Position numbers and translations under genes: made by a program. Positions 35,667-44,586 of a DNA stretch of 64,000 nt are shown here, in pieces (positions within the stretch are counted from its first letter, which is position 1; each line of letters opens with the position of its first letter). The DNA lies in contig JAFKHH010000017.1 in NCBI GenBank assembly GCA_017306865.1, positions 99,453 to 163,452 on the forward strand. The letters run 5' to 3'. The DNA is from Filimonas sp. GTDB taxonomy: Bacteria; Bacteroidota; Bacteroidia; Chitinophagales; Chitinophagaceae. The notes under the pieces were generated by a model. That model was given only the letters and a program-made list of their open reading frames with translations. It ran no database searches and had not been told where the DNA came from.

Positions 35667-38600
35667 TTACAGACCAAGTTTAACGTTAAGGCCTATCATG
35701 CGTTGAGAAGGCGCATTCAGGTTTTCTCCGTCCACATCAGGATCAGAAAACTTAAAGCCTGTGATCAGTAGCAGGTTCTGGCCTGTAACGGAAACAGCGG
35801 CTGTTTTGATACCACTCTTTCCCAATAATCTTTTAGGGAAATTGTATCCGATAGAAACTTGTCTAAGCTTTACAAATGATTCGCTCATAATACCATGATC
35901 GCCACGGCCCGATACCCAGCGTGTGTATTGCTGGTAACCTACTTTCACATCATTAGGTGCGTACTTTCTCGTATCGCTGACGATATTGCCATACTTGTCA
36001 TAAGTAGCACTACCAGATACAACTTTAACGCCTGGAGCAAGGTAATTGGTAAGGCCATTTACCACCTGGTCGTACCTGTATTGGTTGTCTGTTTCAGGAT
36101 TGGTTCCTGTGTCAAACATTTTATCCCAGATATAATCATACATCAAGCCACCAATACGGCCATCTATGTTAATGGCAAACAAGAAATTTTTATAGGTAAA
36201 GTTGTTGATGAAGCCGAAAGAAAAGTTAGGATCGCCATAACCAATCTTGCTGCTATACTGGCTTACCTGTGGCAAACCGCTTGAATTGATCTGGTTACCA
36301 TCAGGATCTCTCAGCCAGTTTTTAACTGTGTAGTTATCCAATCGTTCGCCTTTCCTGTGAAAAAGGTCATCGGGTGTATATACAGGATCAAGGTTTACAT
36401 AATACCTGTGGTTAAATGAATAGTTGATCATAGAATTCCACGTAAATGATTTACGCTTCACGATCGTTCCGTCGATAGAAAGTTCTACGCCTCTTCTTAC
36501 ATACGTTTCCTGTGTGTTCACCAGGCTGGTTGTAAAACCAGATGCGCTGGAGATGGTAGCAGAGATCTGGCGGTTGTAATAATATTTATTGAAGTAAGTA
36601 AAGTCTACATGCAACCTGTTTTTGAAGAAATAAGCTGCAGTACCGGCCTCCCATGTCTTTGCAGTAGATGGCATCAGATCAGTACCTAACAAGTTGGACG
36701 GATAGCTGGACGTAACGAGGCCGAATGATGTACCTGTGCCAAATGTCCTGTTATTTGCATACACACCGGCTGGTGTTTTATCTATGGTCCAGGAGCCTCT
36801 TACCTTCCACATATCTACCCATTTAGGCAGGCGCAGGTATTCTGATAATACAACACTACCTGCAACAGATGGATAGAAATACGAACGCTCTGATGCCTGC
36901 TGGGTAGAACTCCAGTCATTACGCCCGGTAAAATCTACAAACACACCTTTTCCATAGGAGAATGTTGCTTTTCCATACACGCTGTTTGTTTGTGATTTAT
37001 ACGTCGAGTAATTGTTGGTAATGGAGTTAACGCCTACAGCAGTAGATGGTGTGGCGTTAGCAAAAGAGTACCAGCCCGGTACGTTAAGCCCGTTTGCAGT
37101 TAGGCCGCCAAATTCTTTGTCCATGTAGTAATAAATACTGCCACCTGCAAGTACATCAATACCGAACTGTCCTACTTTTTTGTTATAGGTCAGTATCAGG
37201 TCATTGTTGGTACTATAGCCCCATGTTTCGTCTTGTCCAAACATACCAGCCGCGTTCCAGTTCCAGTTAAATGTACCGCTAGATGATCCTCTTGTAGAGT
37301 TTATACCACGTGGGTTACGAACACTCAATTCATTTTTATAGTAATCGTAGCCTGTGCGGAACATTAATTTAAGGTCTTTGGTAAATCTATAGTTCGCAAT
37401 CAGGCTTGCATTTAGTTTGTTGTTGTCTATGCCTTGCAATTTTTCGTATGCTATCAGGTATGGATTGTCATACCAGGCATTGTACAGCCAGTTCTGTTTT
37501 TGATTTGGGGTTACCCAATAGTCTTTATACTGTTGCAGATCATAATCCGGCCCTGTCCACATCAGCAGTTGATAGAGATACCCCTGGGAACCATAGCCTG
37601 ATCCCCACACCTGTGGCGCTGTCTGGCGAGTATAGCCCATGTGGCTTTCAAGATCGAAGCGGTCACCTATTTTCATTTGTCCGCTCATTGTATAGTTAAT
37701 GATCTTCAGCGTAGCATTAGGCCATTGTCCTTTGTTGTAGATATAGTTCAATCCTGCGCGGAAGAAACCATTTTCACCACTCTGTGTTACACTGATATTG
37801 TTATTGCTGATAACGCCTGTCTCCATAAAATTTTGCAGGTTACGCTTACCGCTGGAAACCAATGGCATATTTTCCATTTGTTTAGTTACAGGGTTCCATT
37901 GATTGGCAGTAGTACCAATATCCAGCTTTGGCCCCCATACGTAGTCATCAGATATTTTACCATCTATTCCATGCGCATAAGAAGTCTGAATCTTAGGTAT
38001 AGCAATGAAACCGGAAGCTAACATGTTGTTTGAGTTGATGTCAATTGCCAGCCCTTTTCCCTTACCTCTTTTAGTCGTAATCATCACAGCGCCACCAGCG
38101 CCCCTGTTACCATAAAGCGCTGCGGCAGTTGGCCCTTTCAGCATATCTATACTTGCTATATCGTCGGTAGGCACATCGCGCAACGTCATGTTTCCATAAG
38201 GTACACCGTCAATTACCAGTAGTGGGGACTCTCCACGCATTTCAAGTGAAGGGCGGGCGTTGAACTCAGTGGAGTTCTTCACGACCAAACCAGATACCAT
38301 GCCCGTAAGGGAGGTTCCTACGTCTACACCTTTTACTGTTTCCAGTGCATCGCCCGCTACTTTTTGTGTTGCATAGCCCAATGCTTTTTCCTGGCGTTTG
38401 ATACCGAGTGCAGTTACAACTACTTCATCCAGCGCGCGGTTACTTTCTTCCAATGTAACGTTGATTGTTTGCCTCCCGTCTACATTCACCGTTTGCGTTG
38501 CATAGCCGATGTAGCTAAATGTAAGGGTTGCATTGTCATCTGTTTGCAAACTATACTCTCCCTGGTTACCGGTGATTGTAGATTGGCCTTTAGCAGATGA

Positions 38601-39035
38601 TACGCTTGCGCCGGCAACCGGCTCATTTTTTTTATTGAGCACAACGCCTTTTACTATTATATCCTTTTTATCCGCAGTCTTTTCCCGGATAACTACAAGA
38701 TTATCATCTAATAACTGATATTCTAATCCTGTACCATTGAGCAATTTACCCAGGAACTCCAGCACAGGCGTGTTCTCAGCATCTACATGCACCAGGCCAC
38801 GCTCATCAACCAGTTTATTACTAAATACAAAACGATAGGTTGTTTTTTTCTGTAAGATCTTGAATACGGTAGAAAGGTGTGTTTCTCCTAGTTTTAAGGT
38901 GACGGATTGCCCGTTTCCTGTAAATGCTGACACTTGCAATGAGGTAAAGAGCAACAAGGCCACACATAGCTTAGTAAGCAATAGTTTTTTCAGGGGCAAC
39001 ACTGGCCGCCCGCCAAAACCGAGTCTTTTTTTCAT
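35667..39035 (-). CDS. SusC/RagA-family TonB-linked transporter with N-terminal STN domain
   Basis: The product has 1122 residues. After a signal sequence (LCVALLLFTSLQVSAF) comes an STN (secretin/TonB N-terminal) domain (about 45-120, HLSTVFKILQKKTTYRFVFSNKLV), which is the part that contacts the FecR anti-sigma protein. A carboxypeptidase-regulatory-like domain follows (VKGVVLNKKNEPVAGASVSS, SYIGYATQTVNV), then DEVVVTALGIKRQEKALGYATQKV and a plug (about 215-330, with ESPLLVIDGVPYGN and GPTAAALYGNRGAGGAVMITTK), and a C-terminal barrel ending QRMIGLNVKLGL. The STN domain links it directly to the ECF sigma/FecR pair encoded upstream on the same strand. Confidence 0.96.
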   Translation of the reverse strand: MKKRLGFGGRPVLPLKKLLLTKLCVALLLFTSLQVSAFTGNGQSVTLKLGETHLSTVFKILQKKTTYRFVFSNKLVDERGLVHVDAENTPVLEFLGKLLNGTGLEYQLLDDNLVVIREKTADKKDIIVKGVVLNKKNEPVAGASVSSAKGQSTITGNQGEYSLQTDDNATLTFSYIGYATQTVNVDGRQTINVTLEESNRALDEVVVTALGIKRQEKALGYATQKVAGDALETVKGVDVGTSLTGMVSGLVVKNSTEFNARPSLEMRGESPLLVIDGVPYGNMTLRDVPTDDIASIDMLKGPTAAALYGNRGAGGAVMITTKRGKGKGLAIDINSNNMLASGFIAIPKIQTSYAHGIDGKISDDYVWGPKLDIGTTANQWNPVTKQMENMPLVSSGKRNLQNFMETGVISNNNISVTQSGENGFFRAGLNYIYNKGQWPNATLKIINYTMSGQMKIGDRFDLESHMGYTRQTAPQVWGSGYGSQGYLYQLLMWTGPDYDLQQYKDYWVTPNQKQNWLYNAWYDNPYLIAYEKLQGIDNNKLNASLIANYRFTKDLKLMFRTGYDYYKNELSVRNPRGINSTRGSSSGTFNWNWNAAGMFGQDETWGYSTNNDLILTYNKKVGQFGIDVLAGGSIYYYMDKEFGGLTANGLNVPGWYSFANATPSTAVGVNSITNNYSTYKSQTNSVYGKATFSYGKGVFVDFTGRNDWSSTQQASERSYFYPSVAGSVVLSEYLRLPKWVDMWKVRGSWTIDKTPAGVYANNRTFGTGTSFGLVTSSYPSNLLGTDLMPSTAKTWEAGTAAYFFKNRLHVDFTYFNKYYYNRQISATISSASGFTTSLVNTQETYVRRGVELSIDGTIVKRKSFTWNSMINYSFNHRYYVNLDPVYTPDDLFHRKGERLDNYTVKNWLRDPDGNQINSSGLPQVSQYSSKIGYGDPNFSFGFINNFTYKNFLFAINIDGRIGGLMYDYIWDKMFDTGTNPETDNQYRYDQVVNGLTNYLAPGVKVVSGSATYDKYGNIVSDTRKYAPNDVKVGYQQYTRWVSGRGDHGIMSESFVKLRQVSIGYNFPKRLLGKSGIKTAAVSVTGQNLLLITGFKFSDPDVDGENLNAPSQRMIGLNVKLGL

Positions 39036-39153
39036 ACTTTTAGTTTGGTTTTAGTTTTACATACATGGAAGGGCTTCAATCTTCCATTGTATTCAAATAG
39101 GGAGAAATAGCCGAAATCTATTTCTCTCTTTTCATATCATTTTCTTCCTGTTT

Positions 39154-40257
39154 TTATTTGTCAATAGTGATTGTTGTTCCGTTTATTTTATATGAGAATG
39201 GATAAGACAACTGCAGTGCTTTGAGAATTGCACCAATACTTTCATCCTGGAATGAGGCTGAGTAATGGCATTGTGCTACGGTATTGTTCAGAATATTGAT
39301 ACGTACGCCATACTTGCGCTCCAGTATATTCTTGATCTCACTCAGCGGAAGATCATCAAAGATCAAATGATCATTCATCCAGGCGGTTTCAATATTTTCA
39401 CTTGTGTCGCCAAAAGAAAGCGGTACAATGGCCAGGTCATCATCTACTTTGTGCGTAACTGTTTCTTGCCTGTGCAGGACAAATTTTTGATTCACTTCCA
39501 GTGTTTTGTAGAGTACATTATGTTCGCCTTTATCTATCAGTATCTGTACTTTTCCTTCCAATAGAGAGGTCTCGCTATATTCATCATTAGCGTATGCCTT
39601 TACATTGAACTTAGTGCCTACTGCTTTTACTTTATATTTTGCCACATGCACTATAAAGGGTAATGTTTTATTATGTGCTACGTCAAAGAATGCTTCACCA
39701 GCCAGGTACACATTCCTGTTGGCAGTACCATACCCTTCTTCCAGAGATAATGTGGATGCTGCATTGAGTGTAACGCGTGTACCATCTGCCAATACAATTG
39801 TTTTACGCTGGCCGGCACGGGAAAGTATTTTTTCGCTAAACACGGTTGTATGTGTTTCTCCCGGATCAAGGCCAGGCTGCACTTTTGACTCTCGTGTAAA
39901 AAAGTAAATAAATGATGCACCGATAGCAAGCAGCAGGATGGCGGCCGCTGCTATAGTTTTCCGCTTTAGCCGGTACATTGTAGATTTATCCGGCAATGCA
40001 GGTGTAATATTTGTACGGCCATCTGCCACGTAGAGCATATGCTCGGTGGAGTAGTCTTCTGCAGACAGTTCATTTTGCTTCTGCTGCAACATAAACCGTA
40101 AAGAAAGCACGAGTTTTTTTGCTTCTTCCATGGTAATGAGTTCCCGGGGATGCTCCCGCAGGTAGTCATTCCAGAATTGAACATCTTGCTCATTCTGTGC
40201 CGTGCAATATGCTATAAAAGAGTCATTTATGACAAGCTCGTCCAGGGTGTATGTCAT
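39154..40257 (-). CDS. FecR-family anti-sigma / signal transducer
   Basis: The product has 367 residues. The N-terminal cytoplasmic part (about 1-90, DVQFWNDYLREHPREL) binds the sigma factor. One membrane segment lies at about 96-116 (TIAAAAILLLAIGASFIYFF). The periplasmic FecR domain runs from about 140 (TVFSEKILSRAGQRKTIVLADGTRVTLNAASTLSLEEGY, YLAGEAFFDVAHNKTLPFIVHVAKYKVKAVGTKFNVKAY). A C-terminal STN-like domain follows (IFDDLPLSEIKNILERKYGVRINIL). It relays occupancy of the downstream SusC transporter to the ECF sigma factor. It lies between the sigma gene and susC on the same strand. Confidence 0.94.
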   Translation of the reverse strand: MTYTLDELVINDSFIAYCTAQNEQDVQFWNDYLREHPRELITMEEAKKLVLSLRFMLQQKQNELSAEDYSTEHMLYVADGRTNITPALPDKSTMYRLKRKTIAAAAILLLAIGASFIYFFTRESKVQPGLDPGETHTTVFSEKILSRAGQRKTIVLADGTRVTLNAASTLSLEEGYGTANRNVYLAGEAFFDVAHNKTLPFIVHVAKYKVKAVGTKFNVKAYANDEYSETSLLEGKVQILIDKGEHNVLYKTLEVNQKFVLHRQETVTHKVDDDLAIVPLSFGDTSENIETAWMNDHLIFDDLPLSEIKNILERKYGVRINILNNTVAQCHYSASFQDESIGAILKALQLSYPFSYKINGTTITIDK

Positions 40258-40373
40258 TCTTCCTGTTGCTGTTTATTGTATAGACGTAAACGCCGGAAGA
40301 ATCTAACCGCTTTTTTAAAACTTTTTTAGCGAAAATTTTAAACACATAGGGAAATATCGGGCGCCCATTTTGC

Positions 40374-40413
40374 GCCCTTTGCGGATTCTCTGCGTTATTG
40401 TATCGCAAAGGGC
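40374..40413. repeat. Palindromic intergenic phrase
   Basis: GCCCTTTGCG (40374-40383) is inverted perfectly at 40404-40413 (CGCAAAGGGC), with CTCTGCG and ACGCAGAG phrases inside and beyond it. The phrases match those in the 12240-12540 spacer. It lies between the sigma and FecR genes. Confidence 0.5.
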
Positions 40414-40488
40414 ACAGAGGATACGCAGAGGCTTATTCACGATTGACGATTCACGTCTCATGAAACCTTATAGGTCTTCGTGGCTATA

Positions 40489-41025
40489 CTATGGTAAAAA
40501 AGAAAAGAGAAAACTGGCGAGCTTGCTGACGAGCGGTTCATTTCTTAAATGCTGTCGCAAATGCTGAATTCCTTTTGAAAGATTGTTGTACACAGTCTGC
40601 GGCGACAGACCGGTTTGTGTCACTATTTTTTCAGTTGAGTAACCCTGGTAGTATTTCATATAGATAACACGCCTGAATCTTGCCGGTAATTTTTTATACG
40701 CCTGTGCAATACGGCTTACCAACTCCTGGTTTCGTTCCAGTTCCTCTATAATCTCTTGTGCGGAAGGAATGTAAAAGGATTCTATTTCTTCAATACTTCC
40801 TTTTCTTTTCTGCGCACGATGCAGGTCTATCAGCTTACGTTTAAACGCAGTTACCACATAGGCTTCATGATTCTTAATTTCCTCAATCGCAATATTTTTC
40901 TGCAACAGATCGAGAAAGAAAGACTGCACTATATCTTCTGCTTCTTGCTTTATATACCCGAAGTGACAAGCTATAGCTTGCAGCTTTGGACTAAAATTGT
41001 TGTACCAGGTGTCAATAAAAGTCAT
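40489..41025 (-). CDS. ECF-family RNA polymerase sigma factor
   Basis: The product has 178 residues. Region 2 is visible at about 5-75 (WYNNFSPKLQAIACHFGYIKQEAEDIVQSFFLDLLQKN and AYVVTAFKRKLIDLHRAQKRKG). Region 4 spans about 105-165 (YKKLPARFRRVIYMKYYQGYSTEKIVTQTGLSPQTVYNNLSKGIQHLRQHL). It is the first gene of the minus-strand cluster; FecR begins 231 bp downstream. It would be released by FecR when the SusC/SusD pair is loaded, and would transcribe the receptor genes. The last about 15 residues are hydrophobic (LVSKLASFLFSFLP), a common tail in Bacteroidota ECF factors. Confidence 0.93.
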   Translation of the reverse strand: MTFIDTWYNNFSPKLQAIACHFGYIKQEAEDIVQSFFLDLLQKNIAIEEIKNHEAYVVTAFKRKLIDLHRAQKRKGSIEEIESFYIPSAQEIIEELERNQELVSRIAQAYKKLPARFRRVIYMKYYQGYSTEKIVTQTGLSPQTVYNNLSKGIQHLRQHLRNEPLVSKLASFLFSFLP

Positions 41026-41258
41026 GTTCTATATGGCATTGGGAATATAGCAGTACGGAGGTGCATTATTGCAGCAAGAGCCGGAATCGGCCGCTCTTTG
41101 TTATTGTGTTTTGGTAAAGTATCGTTTTCTCATGGCTGTCACAATTATCTATTACGGCATAATAATAGGACGATTAAGCGGAACTGCGCACACGCAAACG
41201 TTTGTTTGATTTTTAAATTAATATATAGTCATGCTCATATCGTTAATACATATAATAT

Positions 41259-41642
41259 CATTGTTGACCGGCTAAAATTTATTCGCTTATCCAAGTTCAG
41301 GCGTTCGTTTGTCTACCGACGGTGTTACTTTTTGTCTTGATACAAAAAGTAACCAAAAAAATCAAGGCTCCAGAAAAGCAGGCTAAAAATTGTCTTGCCC
41401 ACCGAAATCCATTGAACTCGCCGTAAACAGTATTAGTAAGCTAGTTGCACCTGGCTCAAACAGCAATGGATTTTTCCGGCGTTCAAGCCAATTTTCTTAA
41501 CGCAGCTTTTCTGAGGCCGGACGTTTCTCTTGGAAAAGCTGACAAAAGAGATCTCCTCCAATTTTGAAATCTTTTCGTCTACAATCCTTTATGAAGAAAC
41601 GTTTATAAACAAATATTCATCTACTTTACTTGGACAACAATG
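41259..41642. mobile_element. MITE-like non-autonomous element, copy D (384 bp)
   Basis: It begins CATTGTTGACCGGCTAAAAT and ends ACTTTACTTGGACAACAATG, an inverted pair. The perfect 9-bp direct repeat ATATAATAT lies at both edges (41250-41258 and 41643-41651). Its length, 384 bp, is exactly that of copy A. The core hairpin with 12-bp arms lies at 41324-41353, and the central inverted segments CCGAAATCCATTG and CAATGGATTTTTCCGG are conserved. The ends have diverged more from copy A than the core. It sits in the divergent spacer between the ECF sigma gene and an AraC gene. Confidence 0.85.
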
Positions 41643-41694
41643 ATATAATATGTGAACTAACGAGGAAGTATTCATTAAACCTATCGCAATACTG

Positions 41695-41702
41695 TAATTT
41701 TG
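41695..41702 (+). promoter_or_regulatory. Candidate Bacteroidota -7 promoter element
   Basis: TAATTTTG fits the Bacteroidota -7 consensus TAnnTTTG exactly. It is 22 bp before the TTG start of the AraC gene, giving a short leader. A clear -33 TTG is not seen at the expected spacing. The element lies 52 bp past the right end of mobile-element copy D. Confidence 0.45.
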
Positions 41703-41723
41703 CTCCGTGTAAAATAACAGGTA

Positions 41724-42548
41724 TTGCAAGTACTTCCGTCCATAGCATTAAGGGCATACATTCGCCACTACTTGTTTCTCTCCATTCCGGCAGGTAAAGG
41801 ACAGGAATACTTGTTGCGCTTTTTTCCTGATGGTTGCCATTCCATGGTTTTCACATTCGGAACCCCATTACATATTTCAAACACTACTGTACCCACTTTT
41901 TTACCTGATTCATTTTTATACGGTGCAAGCACATCTTATAAAGATGTTACAACCAATAATGCAGTACAGGTAATGGTCGTTGTTTTTCAACCTTATGGTG
42001 TGCATAGATTATTTGGCATACCAGCCTCTGCCATTAAAAATGCGATCATTCCATTAGATGCCGCAATCAACCACAATGTTATAACGGGTCTCAGAGACCA
42101 ATTGGCGCATTCTAATGAGTCGCAATGGAAACTGATTTTTGATCATTTTTTTACTGCTTTTTTAAAGAACGCGATCACAGAAGATAGTTCTCTAATGACT
42201 GCCCTTGATTTTATTCATACCAATGAAGGGTTGGTTACATCTGCCGGGTTATCGCGTCTCGGGTGTTCGGAGCGGCAACTGGAACGGAAATTTCTTTATG
42301 AGATTGGCATAAGCCCGTTTGCCTATTCCGGCATTGTCAGGATGCACACTTTTCTAAATAAGCTAATTCACTTCTATCCCCAAGAATCGCTTACCAGCCT
42401 CGCGTACGATGCCCAGTACGCAGACCAGTCTCATCTGATCAAATCTTTTAAAAAGATCACGGGTATTACGCCTACCAGGTACCTGGCTGCACCAAACAGG
42501 CTTGCCCGGAATTTTATTGAGATTGGCTCCATAGCATTTGACGCATAA
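41724..42548 (+). CDS. AraC-family transcriptional regulator
   Basis: The product has 274 residues starting at TTG 41724, preceded by AACAGG; there is no ATG that keeps the N-terminal domain. The N-terminal ligand domain (about 1-130) resembles the beta-barrel sensor seen in DUF6597-type AraC proteins (YIRHYLFLSIP, LLRFFPDGCHSMVFTFG, YGASTSYKDV, VVVFQPYGVHRLFGIP). The C-terminal AraC DNA-binding domain occupies about 165-260 (GLVTSAGLSRLGCSERQLERKFLYEIGISPFAYSGIVRM and ESLTSLAYDAQYADQSHLIKSFKKITGITPTRYL). The nitrilase gene follows on the same strand, 54-81 bp away, and may be its target. Confidence 0.88.
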   Translation: MQVLPSIALRAYIRHYLFLSIPAGKGQEYLLRFFPDGCHSMVFTFGTPLHISNTTVPTFLPDSFLYGASTSYKDVTTNNAVQVMVVVFQPYGVHRLFGIPASAIKNAIIPLDAAINHNVITGLRDQLAHSNESQWKLIFDHFFTAFLKNAITEDSSLMTALDFIHTNEGLVTSAGLSRLGCSERQLERKFLYEIGISPFAYSGIVRMHTFLNKLIHFYPQESLTSLAYDAQYADQSHLIKSFKKITGITPTRYLAAPNRLARNFIEIGSIAFDA

Positions 42549-42629
42549 CCTGGGTTTTCTTTTTATTTGTCGGAATTGTACAATTCATCAATATAGCGGA
42601 CAATGAACTTTGTGCGAAATATTGCACTT

Positions 42630-43592
42630 ATGAATGCGCTGAAAATAGCTACAGCACAGTTTGAACACAAAAGTGCCGATAAAGCGTATAATCTTTCTGT
42701 GATAGCATCACTTTCACAAAAAGCGGCCGCTGAAGGCGCACAGGTAATCGCTTTCCACGAGTGTTCTGTTACTGGCTACACGTTTGCAAGAAATTTATCT
42801 AAGGAGGAGCTTACTGAAATTGCGGAGTTCATTCCCGATGGCCCAAGTGTACAGCAACTGCAAAAGATTGCCTTTGCAAACAATATTATTATCCTGGCCG
42901 GTCTTTTTGAGAAGGATGAAGAGGGATGTTTGTTTAAAGCCTATGTATGTGTAGATAAAACAGGCCTGGTAGCTAAGTACAGAAAACTGCATCCATTTAT
43001 TAACCCGCATCTGCTGCCGGGAAATGAGTATTGTATATTTGAAATACTTGGCTGGAAGTGTGGCATTTTAATTTGCTATGATAATAATATTATCGAAAAT
43101 GTAAGGGCCACAAGGTTGCTGGGTGCAGAAATTATTTTTATGCCACACGTAACTATGTGCACGTCGTCTACACGGCCAGGAGCAGGCTTTGTAGATCCCG
43201 CGCTTTGGCAGAACCGTGAGCAGGACCCGACTTCATTGCGCCTGGAATTTGATAGCATGAAGGGAAGAAGCTGGCTGATGAAATGGTTACCGGCAAGAGC
43301 TTATGACAATGGTGTGTATGCAATATTTTCTAACCCGGTTGGTATGGATGATGACCAATTGAAAAATGGTTGTTCTATGGTCATTGACCCTTATGGTGAC
43401 GTTATTGCAGAATGCCGCTCTTTCGATGATGCTTTTGTAATAGCAGCTCTATACAAAGATCATTTGTCAAACGCCGGTGGTTCCAGGTATATTAATGCAA
43501 GAAGGCCAGAATTGTACAACGCTATTCTTGGCAAAGAACATATATCAAAACAACAGGTTGTATGGCTGCATAAGAAAAGCGCTGACTTATAG
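42630..43592 (+). CDS. Nitrilase-superfamily (carbon-nitrogen hydrolase) enzyme
   Basis: The frame starts at 42603 (329 residues), but the second ATG at 42630 gives MNALKIATAQFEHKS, the normal family start, and 320 residues. The catalytic triad is visible (numbering from 42603): E53 in IAFHECSVTGYTF, K128 in AKYRKLHPF and C158 in CGILICYDNNIIENVRATRLLGAEII. The family cleaves nitriles or amides (for example ureido, carbamoyl or omega-amide substrates). The insert CTSSTRPGAGFVDPALWQNREQDPTSLRLEFDSMKG is longer than in many omega-amidases and matches larger carbamoylase-like members. It is cytosolic and convergent with the alpha/beta hydrolase gene. Confidence 0.9.
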   Translation: MNALKIATAQFEHKSADKAYNLSVIASLSQKAAAEGAQVIAFHECSVTGYTFARNLSKEELTEIAEFIPDGPSVQQLQKIAFANNIIILAGLFEKDEEGCLFKAYVCVDKTGLVAKYRKLHPFINPHLLPGNEYCIFEILGWKCGILICYDNNIIENVRATRLLGAEIIFMPHVTMCTSSTRPGAGFVDPALWQNREQDPTSLRLEFDSMKGRSWLMKWLPARAYDNGVYAIFSNPVGMDDDQLKNGCSMVIDPYGDVIAECRSFDDAFVIAALYKDHLSNAGGSRYINARRPELYNAILGKEHISKQQVVWLHKKSADL

Positions 43593-43709
43593 ACGAAAGA
43601 ATTTGAATGATATATATAAACGTAAAAAACCGGGACTTTTGATCTCGATTTCTTACTGAATCTATATATGGTATTTACTCAAGACATCCAGTGAAGTTGC
43701 TTTTAAAAG

Positions 43710-44501
43710 TTATTTACCTGACAACTCTTTTGCTGCCTGCATAATAACGGCTGCTACTTTTTGTGGTTGTGAGATGTACACTGCGTGGCTACCTTTGATC
43801 TCTGTAACTTTTGTATTAGAACGTTTGTACATGTTTCTCTGGATGTCAGGATTGATGCTTTTGTCTTCTGTAGCTATTATACCATAGGTTGGCTTTTTTC
43901 TCCATGCGGCATCTGTGATAGGTGTTACAAAACATTTTGCATAAAAGGCACCTTGTGATGCATACATAAAGGCGGCTTCTTCTTTACTCAGATCACCACA
44001 AAAACCTGCATGGAATTTTTCTTTGTCGTAGTAAACAATGCCTTTATTGTCCGGAGGTAACACGCCGTTTTCTGGTGCAGGTTTAGCAGTCTGGAACCAT
44101 TGCAGTGCAGTTTCACCATTATCTGGCTGGAATGCGGCTATGTAAACCAGTCCAGCTACTTTAGGGTGATTACCTGCTTGTGTAATAACAGCACCGCCCC
44201 ATGAGTGACCGGCCAGGATAGCAGGTCCGTCCTGTGCATCCAATGCCAGTTTGGTAGCAGCTACATCATCTTCCAGTGAGGTCAGCGGGTTTTGTACCAC
44301 TGTAACATGATAGCCTTGTTTGGTAAGTGCGTCATATACGCCTTTGTAACCTGAACCATCGGCAAAAGCGCCATGTACCAATACTACATTCTTGATAGCT
44401 TGTGCATTTGCTACGTTCACAGAACCGATTACTGTAGCCAGGATCAATGTAAGAGCAGCTATACCTGCTTTTAATGCGTTCATTACTGTTTGCTTTTTCA
44501 T
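43710..44501 (-). CDS. Exported alpha/beta hydrolase
   Basis: The frame is open from 44564, but the ATG at 44501 gives MKKQTVMNALKAGIAALTLI and then LATVIGSVNVANAQA, a clear signal peptide ending in ANA-QA. The mature enzyme has the oxyanion loop LVHGAFADGSGY, nucleophile elbow ILAGHSWGGAVIT, an acid region TYGIIATEDKSINPD and a catalytic histidine in IKGSHAVYISQPQKVA. It belongs to the small EstC-like esterase group (about 240 residues mature). It probably acts on esters in the periplasm. An AraC regulator gene lies upstream on the same strand, 85 bp away, and is a plausible regulator. Confidence 0.92.
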   Translation of the reverse strand: MKKQTVMNALKAGIAALTLILATVIGSVNVANAQAIKNVVLVHGAFADGSGYKGVYDALTKQGYHVTVVQNPLTSLEDDVAATKLALDAQDGPAILAGHSWGGAVITQAGNHPKVAGLVYIAAFQPDNGETALQWFQTAKPAPENGVLPPDNKGIVYYDKEKFHAGFCGDLSKEEAAFMYASQGAFYAKCFVTPITDAAWRKKPTYGIIATEDKSINPDIQRNMYKRSNTKVTEIKGSHAVYISQPQKVAAVIMQAAKELSGK

Positions 44502-44586
44502 CTTTTTTGTTGTTGATGTTTTTGTTTGAATCAACGATACAAAGGTGCTATGAAAAGGAGGCAAACGCCATTAGCGCATTTCCCGA

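Noticed and set aside
40756..41340. 194-codon plus-strand frame
   Set aside because: It is antisense to the ECF sigma gene and continues into mobile-element copy D; the composition is not protein-like.
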